A stretch of DNA of 64,000 nt, from assembly GCF_019061305.1 (NCBI RefSeq), contig NZ_JAHQZT010000013.1, positions 22,903-86,902 on the forward strand, written 5' to 3'. The position numbers and the translations under genes are program-made. Origin of the DNA: Marinobacterium weihaiense. Lineage in GTDB: Bacteria; Pseudomonadota; Gammaproteobacteria; Pseudomonadales; Balneatricaceae. Below, piece by piece: positions 37,560 through 46,488 of this stretch (position 1 is the stretch's first letter; every line of letters begins with the position of its first letter). The notes below the pieces were generated by a model. It did not search any database. It was not told the origin of the DNA and saw only the letters and a list, made by a program, of their open reading frames with translations.

Positions 37560-38399
37560 ATGCTCAGTTATCAGCACGGCTTTCATGCCGGCAACTTCGC
37601 CGATGTGCACAAGCATCTGCTTCTTACGCTGCTGTTGCAGTCCCTCAACCGTAAGGCTAAGCCCTGGAGCTACCTGGAAACCCATGGCGGCCGTGCTCGC
37701 TATGATCTGGACAGCGAGCAGGCGCGCAAGACTGGCGAGTGTCAGGGTGGTATCGCACGCCTCTGGCAACGGCCGGCGCCCGAAGCGGTGCAGGGCTATT
37801 TGGATCAGGTCGCCAGCGTCAACCAGGAGCGCCTGGCTACTTATCCCGGCTCGCCGCTGTTGGCTGCGCAGCTGGCGCGGGAGGCGGACAACATTCAGAT
37901 CATGGAGTTGCATCCGGCCGAAGCCGAGGCCTTGAAAGGCGTGTTTCGTCAGGATGCCCGGGTGGCGGTGCATCACCGGGACGGCTATGAAGGCGTGCTG
38001 TCGCAGCTGCCGCCCAAACCCAATCGGGGTGTTGTGCTGATTGATCCCTCGTTCGAGGTCAAGCAGGAATATGCCGATCTGGTGAAGTTTATCGTCAAGG
38101 CAAACCGGCGCTGGCCCAACGGCTGTCTGGCGATCTGGTATCCGCTGTTGCCGGCGGGACTTTGGCAGCTGATGAAGCGTGACCTGGTGGCCACCGGCAT
38201 TCGCAACATGCTGTGCAGTGAACTGGAGATCGCGGCGGCGGATGGCGTGCGGGGGATGTATGGCAGCGGCATGCTGGTGATCAACCCGCCCTGGCAGCTG
38301 GATCAAACGCTGGATGAGGTTTCACCCTGGCTGGCGGAGCAGTTGCAGGCGACGGCGGGCAGCGGCACCAGCCGGGTGGAGTGGCTGGTACCGGAATAG
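37560..38399 (+). CDS. rlmJ: 23S rRNA (adenine-2030-N6)-methyltransferase RlmJ
   Basis: RlmJ methylates A2030 of 23S rRNA with SAM. The 279-residue protein begins MLSYQHGFHAGNFADVHKHL, the standard family start, which decides ATG 37560 over an upstream GTG. SAM-binding and catalytic features include ETHGGRARYDL and LIDPSFEVK, the DPPY-type motif in a DPSF version. It starts about 40 bases after the lipoprotein stop and ends almost head to head with the convergent small gene at 38402. Confidence 0.93.
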   Translation: MLSYQHGFHAGNFADVHKHLLLTLLLQSLNRKAKPWSYLETHGGRARYDLDSEQARKTGECQGGIARLWQRPAPEAVQGYLDQVASVNQERLATYPGSPLLAAQLAREADNIQIMELHPAEAEALKGVFRQDARVAVHHRDGYEGVLSQLPPKPNRGVVLIDPSFEVKQEYADLVKFIVKANRRWPNGCLAIWYPLLPAGLWQLMKRDLVATGIRNMLCSELEIAAADGVRGMYGSGMLVINPPWQLDQTLDEVSPWLAEQLQATAGSGTSRVEWLVPE

Positions 38400-38401
38400 G
38401 C

Positions 38402-38668
38402 TCAGTAGAGCGCTTTCTCGTCGCGCACGACGTCGATCAGCAGCTCCAGGAAGAGGCGGTCGGCGTCGCTGTGTTCCAGCGGGATCTTGACGTTGGTGGT
38501 CGAAGACAGCTCTTCGGCGATCAGGTGCTTGGCGTCCTTCTCGTTGAAGTGCTTGCGTGCGATCTCCAGCGCCTTTTCGCTGATGTCCGGTTCCACCAGC
38601 ACCTTGCGCACAAAGCGCAGCAACTCGTTGATGACGCGCTCCTTGTTTTTGATCTCGGCAATACTCAT
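38402..38668 (-). CDS. Small conserved protein, function unknown
   Basis: The 88-residue soluble, helical protein (MSIAEIKNKERVINELLRFV at the start) starts at ATG 38668, preceded by GGAGAG. A longer frame to 38764 lacks a ribosome site. It has no signal peptide, membrane segment or metal motif. Composition is rich in Leu/Glu/Lys/Asp. I recognise no family; the clean ribosome binding site and normal codon use suggest a real gene. Confidence 0.65.
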   Translation of the reverse strand: MSIAEIKNKERVINELLRFVRKVLVEPDISEKALEIARKHFNEKDAKHLIAEELSSTTNVKIPLEHSDADRLFLELLIDVVRDEKALY

Positions 38669-39080
38669 CTCGTGCTCTCCGGCAAACAAACTGAAGTTGT
38701 CTCTACTATACCGCCAATCACCGGCAGCGCCCAGTGGGTGGACATTAGTGGTAGAGGCGCTCATGACGGTGTGTAGGCGGTTGATCGATGGTTGTCAAGG
38801 TGCGAGAATGAAAGGCTATTTGTTTCCAGGCTTGCGGTGGTAGGAAATCCCGAGACCGCGGGTGGTTTTAAGCGCTACCCGGCTTAAGTCTCAGACAGGT
38901 CTGTCAGGTAAGAAGATCCTCGCCTGACCAGCACCCGAACACGTGCCATTGATATGCCCGCAAGGGCGTGCGTCGCGGTTGCGACATCATCAGACCGCGA
39001 GCGGACGTGTTCATCGTTGCAGAAACGCTGAAACTGTTAGTTCACCGGCAAGAGGTCGGTGCTGAGTAGAGGGTACAACA
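38669..39080. promoter_or_regulatory. Long leader region upstream of ilvI
   Basis: No gene is evident in 412 bases. Several small inverted repeats occur: TTAAGC / GCTTAA (38868-38873, 38882-38887), GACAG / CTGTC (38894-38898, 38901-38905), and GTCGC-GGTT-GCGAC (38972-38985, a tetraloop hairpin). Short frames here (for example 38808-38843) are not rich in Leu, Ile or Val codons, so a classical leader-peptide attenuator is not supported. The length and hairpins suggest a structured 5' leader controlling ilvIH. Confidence 0.45.
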
Positions 39081-40802
39081 GTGGAATTACTTTCAGGCGC
39101 AGAAATGGTGGTACGCGCGCTCAGAGATGAGGGCGTTAAGTACATCTATGGTTATCCGGGCGGGTCGTTGCTGCACGTATACGACGCCCTGTTCCAGCAG
39201 GAAGATGTACAACACGTTCTGGTGCGCCATGAGCAAGCTGCAACTCACATGGCGGATGCTTATGCGCGTGCTACCGGCAAGGCCGGCGTCGCGCTGGTGA
39301 CATCCGGTCCGGGTGCAACCAACGCCGTTACTGGCATTGCGACCGCATTTACCGACTCCATTCCGATGGTGGTCATCACCGGCCAGGTCATGAGTCACCT
39401 GATCGGCGAAGATGCGTTCCAGGAAACCGACATGCTGGGCATCTCCCGCCCGGTTGTGAAGCACAACTTCAGCGTACAGCGCCCCGAGGACATTCCGTCC
39501 ATTGTCAAGAAGGCGTTCCATATCGCTGAAAGCGGCCGTCCCGGTCCGGTTGTTATTGACCTGCCCAAGGACATGACTACGCCGACCGAGCGTTATCCGT
39601 ATGAATACCCCAAGCAGGTGAAGATGCGTTCCTACACGCCGATCACCCGTGGTCACAGCGGCCAGATCAAGAAAGCGACCGATCTGCTGCTGAACGCCAA
39701 GCGCCCGGTCATTTACACCGGGGGTGGCGTTATTCTGGGTCACGCCAGCGATCAGCTGACCGAGCTGTCACGTCTGCTCAACTTCCCGGTCACCAACACC
39801 CTGATGGGGCTGGGGGGCTTTCCGGGCACCGACCGTCAGTTCATCGGCATGCTGGGTATGCACGGCAGTTACGAAGCCAACATGGCGATGCATCATGCCG
39901 ATCTGATCCTGGCCGTGGGCGCACGTTTTGATGACCGTGTCACCAACGCCACCGACAAGTTCTGTCCGACGGCGAAGATCGTACACATCGATATCGACCC
40001 GGCGTCCATCTCCAAGACTGTCCAGGCGGATATCCCCATTGTGGGGCCGGCCAAGGTGGTACTGGACGAGATGATCCAGCTGGTCAAAGGCAGCAAGAAG
40101 CAGCCGGATGCGGAAGCGCTGAAGGCCTGGTGGCAGCAGATCGATGAGTGGCGCCAGCGTCATGGCGGTCGTTACCGCACCGATGACTCCGAGCTGATGA
40201 AACCGCAGCAGGTCATCGAGATGCTGAGTAAGGTCACCAACGGTGATGCGTTCGTGACGTCCGACGTCGGTCAGCATCAGATGTTTGCGGCACAGTACTA
40301 CAAGTTCAACAAGCCGAACCGCTGGATCAACTCCGGTGGCCTGGGCACCATGGGCTTCGGCCTGCCGGCGGCCATGGGCGTGAAGATGAACTTCCCCGAT
40401 GATGACGTCGTCTGCGTGACCGGTGAAGGCAGCATCCAGATGAACATTCAGGAGCTGTCCACCTGCAGCCAGTATGACTTGCCGGTGAAGATTCTCTGCC
40501 TGAACAACCAGTCGTTGGGCATGGTACGTCAGTGGCAGGACATGAACTACGAGTCCCGTCACTCCCAGTCCTACATGAACTCGCTGCCAGATTTCGTCAA
40601 GCTGGTCGAATCCTATGGTCATGTGGGGATGAAGATCGAGAAATATGCCGATCTTGAAGGTGCCATGCGTGAAGCCTTCGCGATGAAGGACCGCCTGGTC
40701 TTCATGGATGTCGCGGTCGATCCGTTCGAGCACGTCTATCCGATGCAGGTACCGCGCGGTGCCATGCGTGACATGTGGCTGAGCAAGACAGAGAGGACCT
40801 GA
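39081..40802 (+). CDS. ilvI: Acetolactate synthase large subunit (IlvI/IlvB type)
   Basis: This TPP enzyme condenses pyruvate with pyruvate or 2-oxobutyrate, the first common step of branched-chain amino acid synthesis. The 573-residue protein has the catalytic E51 in [18 protein letters not shown] and the TPP-binding [12 protein letters not shown]...NNQSLGMV block near 445-475. Translation begins at GTG with AGAGGG seven bases upstream. It is followed by ilvH two bases beyond the stop. In Pseudomonas I recall ilvI-ilvH-ilvC being contiguous; here ilvC is eight kilobases away. Confidence 0.97.
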   Translation: MELLSGAEMVVRALRDEGVKYIYGYPGGSLLHVYDALFQQEDVQHVLVRHEQAATHMADAYARATGKAGVALVTSGPGATNAVTGIATAFTDSIPMVVITGQVMSHLIGEDAFQETDMLGISRPVVKHNFSVQRPEDIPSIVKKAFHIAESGRPGPVVIDLPKDMTTPTERYPYEYPKQVKMRSYTPITRGHSGQIKKATDLLLNAKRPVIYTGGGVILGHASDQLTELSRLLNFPVTNTLMGLGGFPGTDRQFIGMLGMHGSYEANMAMHHADLILAVGARFDDRVTNATDKFCPTAKIVHIDIDPASISKTVQADIPIVGPAKVVLDEMIQLVKGSKKQPDAEALKAWWQQIDEWRQRHGGRYRTDDSELMKPQQVIEMLSKVTNGDAFVTSDVGQHQMFAAQYYKFNKPNRWINSGGLGTMGFGLPAAMGVKMNFPDDDVVCVTGEGSIQMNIQELSTCSQYDLPVKILCLNNQSLGMVRQWQDMNYESRHSQSYMNSLPDFVKLVESYGHVGMKIEKYADLEGAMREAFAMKDRLVFMDVAVDPFEHVYPMQVPRGAMRDMWLSKTERT

Positions 40803-40804
40803 GT

Positions 40805-41296
40805 ATGCGCCATATCATTTCCGTGCTGATGGAAAACGAACCGGGTGCCCTGTCGCGTGTCGTGGGTCTGTTTTCACAGCGCAACTATAACATCGAGTCA
40901 CTGACCGTCGCGCCGACCGATGATGCGACCCTATCACGTCTGACTGTGACCACCATCGGTAACGACCGTGTTGTCGAGCAGATCACCAAACAGCTGAACA
41001 AGCTGGTGGATGTGGTCAAGGTGGTTGATCTGTCCGAAGGCGAGCATATCGAGCGTGAGGTCATGATGATCAAGCTGAAGGCCAGTGGCCAGATGCGCGC
41101 GGAGATCAAGCGCACCTGCGATATCTTCCGTGGCCAGATCATCGACGTGACCCCGACCACCTACACCGTGCAGCTGGTCGGCGCATCCGACAAGCTGGAC
41201 GCCTTCATCAGCGCGCTGGGCAGTGCGTCCATCATGGAAGTGGTGCGCTCCGGCGTCTGCGGTGTCGCCCGTGGCGAAAAGGTGCTGAGCCTGTAA
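40805..41296 (+). CDS. ilvH: Acetolactate synthase small (regulatory) subunit
   Basis: IlvH is the regulatory subunit that confers valine feedback inhibition on the large subunit. The 163-residue protein has an N-terminal ACT domain (HIISVLMENEPGALSRVVGL, near 3-22, then NIESLTVAPT) and the usual C-terminal half. The ATG at 40805 follows GAGAGGA; an in-frame ATG inside ilvI was rejected. The gene ends before a strong terminator. Confidence 0.97.
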   Translation: MRHIISVLMENEPGALSRVVGLFSQRNYNIESLTVAPTDDATLSRLTVTTIGNDRVVEQITKQLNKLVDVVKVVDLSEGEHIEREVMMIKLKASGQMRAEIKRTCDIFRGQIIDVTPTTYTVQLVGASDKLDAFISALGSASIMEVVRSGVCGVARGEKVLSL

Positions 41297-41312
41297 GCTC
41301 CGGCACCCGCTG

Positions 41313-41351
41313 AAAAAAAACCGCTGGTCGTGTACACGCCAGCGGTTTTTT
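41313..41351. terminator. Bidirectional terminator between ilvH and potI
   Basis: AAAAACCGCTGG / CCAGCGGTTTTT, with an inner CGTGT/ACACG pairing in the loop; serves the convergent ilvH and pot operons. Confidence 0.9.
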
Positions 41352-41374
41352 GTGCCTGTTCGTCTGCTGCGTCG

Positions 41375-42193
41375 CTAGTCCGCCGACAGGCGGTTGCGGC
41401 GTTCCTGGCGCCACAGCAACCCGCCGGCGATCAGCACTGCCACGCTGACCAGGCCGACAATGATGGTGGCCAGGGCGTTAATTTCCGGACTCACGCCCAG
41501 ACGCACGCTGGAATAGACCACCATTGGCAGGGTGGTGGCGCCGGGGCCGGAGACGAAGCTGGCGACTACCAGGTCATCCAGCGACAGGGTGAAGGCCAGC
41601 AGCCAGCCGGCCACCAGAGAGGGTGCGATGATCGGCAGGGTGATGGTGAAGAACACCTTCAGCGGCCGGGCGCCCAGATCCAGTGCCGCCTCTTCCAGTG
41701 ACAGGTCCATGTGTGCCAGACGGCTCTGTACCACCACGGCGACATAGGCCATGGCAAAGGTGGTATGGGCGATGACAATGGTGTCCATGCCACGGCCGGC
41801 CGGCCAACCGGTCAGGGTTTCCAGGGCCACGAACAGCAGCAGCAGCGACAGGCCAATGATCACTTCCGGCATCACCAGTGGGGCCGTGACCATCACTTCC
41901 AGTGAGCCGCGACCGCGAAAACGGCGAAAGCGCACCAGGGCTAGCGCGGCCAGTGTTCCCAGCACTACCGCCAGGCTGGCGGTCAGGGCGGCAATGCGGA
42001 TGCTGAGCCAGGCGGCGCCCAGCAGCTGCTCGTTCTGCAGCAGCTCACCGTACCACTTGGTGCTGAAGCCGCCCCAAACGGTGACCAGGCGGCTCTCGTT
42101 GAACGAGTACACGATCAGGCTGACGATGGGGATGTACAGAAAGGCGTAGCCGAACAGCAGGATGCTGATCAGCAGCGGCAGACGCGGTTTCAT
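41375..42193 (-). CDS. potI: Putrescine ABC transporter permease (PotI type)
   Basis: The 272-residue inner-membrane protein has about six transmembrane segments and the ABC-permease EAA loop (EEAALDLGARPLKVFFTITL region near 175-195). It is the second permease of a polyamine importer. GAGGAGG stands eight bases before the ATG at 42193, and the start overlaps the potH stop by four bases. It is the last gene of the potF-G-H-I transcript on this strand, the E. coli order. Substrate (putrescine or spermidine) is inferred from family. Confidence 0.93.
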   Translation of the reverse strand: MKPRLPLLISILLFGYAFLYIPIVSLIVYSFNESRLVTVWGGFSTKWYGELLQNEQLLGAAWLSIRIAALTASLAVVLGTLAALALVRFRRFRGRGSLEVMVTAPLVMPEVIIGLSLLLLFVALETLTGWPAGRGMDTIVIAHTTFAMAYVAVVVQSRLAHMDLSLEEAALDLGARPLKVFFTITLPIIAPSLVAGWLLAFTLSLDDLVVASFVSGPGATTLPMVVYSSVRLGVSPEINALATIIVGLVSVAVLIAGGLLWRQERRNRLSAD

Positions 42194-43092
42194 GTGGCAG
42201 CCTCCTCGGCGCGGCGTTCGAAATGGCGCAGCAGCACAAACGGCAGGATCAGAGCCACCAGCAGCAGCGCAGCCAGTGACGATGCCAGCGGCCAGTCCTT
42301 GTTGCTGAAAAACTCGGTCCACATCAGTTTGCCCAGCATCAGGGTATCCGGCCCACCGAGCAGGTCCGGGATGACGAACTCGCCCATCACCGGAATAAAC
42401 ACCAGCATGGCCCCGGCCAGTACCCCCGGCATCGACAAGGGCAGGGTAATCAGCAAAAACTGCTTCCAGGGGCGACAGCCCAGATCGGCAGCGGCCTCCA
42501 GTAGCGTCAGATCCAGCCGGATCAGGGTGGCATACAGTGGCAGCACCACGAATGGCAGGTAGTTGTAGACCACACCGATATACACCGCGATCGGGGTGTG
42601 CATGATCGCCAGCGGACTGTCGACCAGTCCCATGCCCATCAGCAAATTATTGAGCAGACCATTAGTCTTGAGGATGCCGATCCAGGCATAGATGCGGATC
42701 AGGAACGAGGTCCAGAACGGCAGTATGATCAGCATCAGCAGCGGCAGGCGCCAGTGTGACGGCGAGCGGGCAATGGCGTAGGCCATGGGGTAGCCGATCA
42801 GCAGGCAGAGCAGCGTGGAGATGCCGGCCACCTTGAGCGAGCCGAGCAGGGCGCTCAGGTAGAGCGAATCTGCCAGCAATAGCTGGTAATTGCTGAAGTT
42901 GACGACGATGGTGACGAAACCGTCTTCGATCTCACGGATCAGGTCCAGATAGGGGGGTTGGGCCAGGGTCGGTTCCGACAGGCTGATCTTGAGCACGAAC
43001 AGAAACGGCAGCAGAAAGAACAGTGCCAACCAGAACCAGGGAACGGCGATGATCAGGTGACGTGCCGAGGGCAGGGCAGGTTTGAAACTCAT
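42190..43092 (-). CDS. potH: Putrescine ABC transporter permease (PotH type)
   Basis: The 300-residue permease has six hydrophobic segments and the EAA motif EAAADLGCRPWKQFLLITLP. It pairs with PotI to form the membrane channel of the polyamine importer. The stop overlaps the potI start, and the start overlaps the end of potG by four bases, so translation of the three is coupled. Its N-terminal extension before the first helix and length near 300 fit PotH/PotB. Confidence 0.93.
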   Translation of the reverse strand: MSFKPALPSARHLIIAVPWFWLALFFLLPFLFVLKISLSEPTLAQPPYLDLIREIEDGFVTIVVNFSNYQLLLADSLYLSALLGSLKVAGISTLLCLLIGYPMAYAIARSPSHWRLPLLMLIILPFWTSFLIRIYAWIGILKTNGLLNNLLMGMGLVDSPLAIMHTPIAVYIGVVYNYLPFVVLPLYATLIRLDLTLLEAAADLGCRPWKQFLLITLPLSMPGVLAGAMLVFIPVMGEFVIPDLLGGPDTLMLGKLMWTEFFSNKDWPLASSLAALLLVALILPFVLLRHFERRAEEAAT

Positions 43093-44228
43093 TCGGTCAG
43101 TACCCCGCAGCTGTTGGCGGACCAGCCCAGCAGCACCTCCTCATCCCAGGTCAGTGGCTGTTCCGCCAGTGCCTGGATATTGGACTGCGTGAACTGCACG
43201 CGTTTGCCGCTGGCCAGCTCGACGTGGTAGATGGATACATCGCCCAGGTAGGCGATTTCCTTGATGATGCCGCGCAGCTGGTTGGGAGCATCGGTGTCGT
43301 GCTGTTCCAGTACGCGGACCTTCTCCGGCCGCAGTGCCACGGTCACGGCCATGCCCGGTACCAGCGGCTGGCTGTGGCGTACCTGCAGCTGTAGATCGGC
43401 CTCGTCGCACTGTACCAGCACCTGGTCGTCATCCTGTTCGATGACATAGCCGTCGAACAGGTTGACCGAACCGATGAAGCCGGCGGCATAGCGTGTCGAC
43501 GGAAACTCGTACAGGCGGCGTGGCGGGTCAACCTGCTCGATGCGGCCTTCATGCATCAGGGCGATGCGCGAGGACATGGTCATCGCCTCTTCCTGGTCAT
43601 GGGTCACGACCACGAAGGTGATGCCCAGGCGCTCCTGAATGTTGACCAGCTCGAACTGGGTCTGTTCGCGCAGCTTCTTGTCCAGCGCGCCCAGGGGCTC
43701 GTCCAGCAGCAGGATCTTGGGATGCTTGGCCAGAGCCCGGGCCAGGGCTACGCGCTGGCGCTGGCCGCCGGACAGTTGATGCGGCTTGCGCTTGGCCAGG
43801 GCTTCGATCTGCACCAGTGACAGCATCTCCGCGACCCGTGCGTTACGCTTGGCCCTGGGCATACCGTCCTGCTTCAGACCGAAGGCGATGTTATCGGCCA
43901 CGTTCATGTGCGGGAACAGGGCGTAGGACTGGAACATCATATTGACCGGGCGCTCGTAGGGGGGCACCTCGGTGACATCCTGACCGTCGATGAAAATGCG
44001 GCCACTGGTGGGCGTTTCAAATCCGGCCAGCATACGCAGCAGGGTGGTCTTGCCGCAGCCGGAGGACCCCAGCAGCGAAAAGAACTCGCCCGGGTGGATG
44101 CTCAGGCTGATGTCGTCGACGGCATAAAAGGTACCGAAGCGCTTGGTGACGTTTTCGATGCGAACGATCGGCTCGCCTTCCGGCGCCTGCCAGGGTTCTT
44201 CGGGTGTGAACTGACGTGCACGGCTCAT
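43089..44228 (-). CDS. potG: Polyamine ABC transporter ATP-binding protein (PotG type)
   Basis: The 379-residue ATPase energises the importer. Visible motifs: Walker A GSSGCGKT (54-61), Q-loop, signature LSGGQRQRVALARAL, Walker B ILLLDEPLGALD and a switch His in VVTHDQEEAM. The C-terminal 130 residues form the TOBE-type regulatory domain seen in PotA/PotG. It lies between a hairpin that follows potF and the coupled permease genes. Confidence 0.95.
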   Translation of the reverse strand: MSRARQFTPEEPWQAPEGEPIVRIENVTKRFGTFYAVDDISLSIHPGEFFSLLGSSGCGKTTLLRMLAGFETPTSGRIFIDGQDVTEVPPYERPVNMMFQSYALFPHMNVADNIAFGLKQDGMPRAKRNARVAEMLSLVQIEALAKRKPHQLSGGQRQRVALARALAKHPKILLLDEPLGALDKKLREQTQFELVNIQERLGITFVVVTHDQEEAMTMSSRIALMHEGRIEQVDPPRRLYEFPSTRYAAGFIGSVNLFDGYVIEQDDDQVLVQCDEADLQLQVRHSQPLVPGMAVTVALRPEKVRVLEQHDTDAPNQLRGIIKEIAYLGDVSIYHVELASGKRVQFTQSNIQALAEQPLTWDEEVLLGWSANSCGVLTE

Positions 44229-44243
44229 CGTTGCGCGTTTCTC

Positions 44244-44277
44244 CCCTGTAAAAAAGTTGCCCCTGGTAAACAGGGGC
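44244..44277 (-). terminator. Attenuating hairpin between potF and potG
   Basis: GCCCCTG / CAGGGGC (44259-44265, 44271-44277) with a five-base loop; on the minus strand it is followed by AACTTTTTTACAGG. Such hairpins after binding-protein genes commonly let the binding protein be made in excess over the membrane parts. Confidence 0.7.
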
Positions 44278-44314
44278 AGGTGGTTGGCAATGTTGGTGGA
44301 GGGGGCCGGTGTGG

Positions 44315-45406
44315 TTATTGACCGGTCTTGACCCGGGTCCAGCTGCGGTTGAGGCTGCGAATCTGGCGCTCGGACGGTGTTGGCGTCACCTGCAGCTTGG
44401 CCTGGGTCTCGGCCGGCGGGTAGATGCCCGGATCGTTGCGGATGGACTCATCCACCAGTGGTGTGGCGGCCGTGTTGGCATTGGCATAGGCCACATAGTC
44501 GGTAATCGGTGCGATCACCTCCGGCTGCAGCAGGTAGCTGATGAAGCGGTGCGCGGCGTCCGGGTTGGGCGCATCGGCCGGAATGGCCATGACATCGGTC
44601 CAGACCAGGGCACCTTCCGAGGGCACGGCATAGGCAATTTCGACGCCGTTGCCGGCTTCGGCGGCACGGTCACGGGCCTGCAGAACGTCGCCAGAATAAC
44701 CATGGGCAACGCAGATGTCGCCGTTGGCCAGGTCATTGATGTATTGGGAGCTGTGGAAGTAGCGAACATTGTCGCGTACGGCCGCGACCACATCACTGGC
44801 GCCCTGGATGCCGGCTTTGCTGAAGTCGTCCGCCTCGGCACCACGGTAGATGTTGGCAGCCACCAGCACTTCGGTCGGGTCATCCATCAGAGTGACGCCG
44901 CAGTCGGCCAGCTGGGCGACGATTTCGGGGTCGAACAGCAGGCGCCAGGTGTCCTTGGGCATGTCATCACCCAGAATCTCGCGCACCTTTTTCACGTTAT
45001 AGCCGATGCCACTGGAGCCCCACATGTAAGGAATCAGGTGGGCATTGTCGGTGTCGATCCCGGCCAATGACTGCATCAGCACGGGGTCCAGGTTGTTTAG
45101 GCCAGCCAGTGCTGCCTTGTTCAGCGGTTGGTACAGGCCGGCCTTGATGTGGCGCTCGGCAAAGGGACGTGCGGTGGGGAAGATCAAGTCATAGCCGCTG
45201 CGGCCAGCCAGTAGCTTGGCCTCCATCACTTCATTGGCATCGTAGACGTCGTAGACCACATCGATGCCGGTCTGTTGCTCGAAGTTTTCGATGGTATCTT
45301 CGGCAATGTAGTCAGACCAGTTGTAGATGTGCAGCTCCTGGGCGCTGGTGGCAGCGGCACCGGTCAGCAGCAGGGCAGGCAGCAAATGTTGAAACAGTTT
45401 TTTCAT
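44315..45406 (-). CDS. potF: Periplasmic putrescine-binding protein (PotF type)
   Basis: The 363-residue protein has a Sec signal peptide (MKKLFQHLLPALLLTGAAAT, cleaved near SAQE) and the family start LHIYNWSDYIAEDT of the mature protein, with GSSGIGYNV and MDDPTEV blocks. It delivers polyamine to PotHI. I chose ATG 45406, which has GGAGAC upstream and starts the signal peptide; a 62-residue longer frame is not credible. It is the first gene of potFGHI. Confidence 0.94.
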   Translation of the reverse strand: MKKLFQHLLPALLLTGAAATSAQELHIYNWSDYIAEDTIENFEQQTGIDVVYDVYDANEVMEAKLLAGRSGYDLIFPTARPFAERHIKAGLYQPLNKAALAGLNNLDPVLMQSLAGIDTDNAHLIPYMWGSSGIGYNVKKVREILGDDMPKDTWRLLFDPEIVAQLADCGVTLMDDPTEVLVAANIYRGAEADDFSKAGIQGASDVVAAVRDNVRYFHSSQYINDLANGDICVAHGYSGDVLQARDRAAEAGNGVEIAYAVPSEGALVWTDVMAIPADAPNPDAAHRFISYLLQPEVIAPITDYVAYANANTAATPLVDESIRNDPGIYPPAETQAKLQVTPTPSERQIRSLNRSWTRVKTGQ

Positions 45407-45654
45407 CGCCACGGGTCTCCGGCAATGCAGGGTGAATGACGGGGGACGGACCGCGTCCCCGAGCGAAATCGGCCGCGAACGCGGCGGACGGCTAAAGGGC
45501 GAAATATGAAACAAAAAACAGTCAAAAAAAAGCCTTTTCGACAACTGGCAGAAAACTTTTTTGTCTTTTTTGGCCCCCAGCTGCACGGCCACGTCTTAAC
45601 GGGCGTATCGACCAGCGTCTATAGTGTGGCACAAACCAATACAGGAGGTGTGCG

Positions 45655-46488
45655 ATGTGTGATCTGCAGGGGTGTGGTCAAGGGGTGAACGAGCGTCCAA
45701 AACCGCAGGTGCCGTCGGCGCAGCGGCGCCTGTTTCTCAAGGGGCTGGCCAGCCTGCCGCTGGCAGCGGTCCTGGCTGATCCGCTGCTGGCGCAGGCGGC
45801 GGGACAGCGTACCCGCGCCGTTTCGCTGGCGCTGCCCGGTGGCCGTCAGGCCAGTGCGCATCTGGCAGTGCCCGCCGGGGAGGGCCTGTTTCCGGCGGTG
45901 CTGCTGATTCATGAGTGGTGGGGTCTGAACGACCAGATCAAGGCGGTTGCGGCGGAGCTGGCGGAGCAGGGCTTCATTGCCCTGGCGGTGGATCTGTATG
46001 GTGGTGAGGTGGCGGATACTCCGGAAGGAGCCCGGACCCTGATGAGCAGTGTGGATCCGGTTCAGGCCACCGAGACGCTGACCGGCTGGGTCGACTGGTT
46101 GCGCGATCACGAGCAGAGCAACAGCCATGTCGGCACCCTGGGGTGGTGTTTCGGCGGTGGCTGGTCGCTGGATGCTTCCCTGGCCACGCCGGTGGATGCC
46201 ACCGTTATCTATTATGGCAACGTGCGCCGCACACCTGCGCAGCTGTCGACTCTGCAGAGCCCGGTACTGGGACACTTCGGCACGCTGGACAAAAGCATCG
46301 ACGCCGCCATGGTGGGCGACTTCCAGCGCGCCATGGCCGAAGCCGACCAGCCCGAGCCGATCATCCACTGGTATGTGGCCGATCATGCCTTTGCCAATCC
46401 CACCGGGGCTCGTTATGACGCCGATGATGCGGCCCTGGCCTGGTCACGTTCACTGGCGTTCCTGCACCGTCATCTGCAATGGCTGTAA
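45655..46488 (+). CDS. Tat-exported dienelactone hydrolase-family protein
   Basis: An alpha/beta hydrolase of 277 residues with a twin-arginine-like signal (QRRLFLKGLASLPLAAVL, 23-40), so it is probably periplasmic. The DLH catalytic set is present: C165 (GWCFGGG), D212 (GTLDKSID), H244 (VADHAF), plus E87 in HEWWGLN that tunes the Cys nucleophile. The N-terminus before the signal holds two Cys. AGGAGG is seven bases before the ATG. It is divergent from potF and ends directly against the stop of the convergent permease gene with no gap. The natural substrate is unknown. Confidence 0.87.
   Translation: MCDLQGCGQGVNERPKPQVPSAQRRLFLKGLASLPLAAVLADPLLAQAAGQRTRAVSLALPGGRQASAHLAVPAGEGLFPAVLLIHEWWGLNDQIKAVAAELAEQGFIALAVDLYGGEVADTPEGARTLMSSVDPVQATETLTGWVDWLRDHEQSNSHVGTLGWCFGGGWSLDASLATPVDATVIYYGNVRRTPAQLSTLQSPVLGHFGTLDKSIDAAMVGDFQRAMAEADQPEPIIHWYVADHAFANPTGARYDADDAALAWSRSLAFLHRHLQWL

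Noticed and set aside
38808..38843. ilv leader peptide (11 codons)
   Set aside because: It has two Leu and no Ile or Val codons and no following terminator/antiterminator pair.
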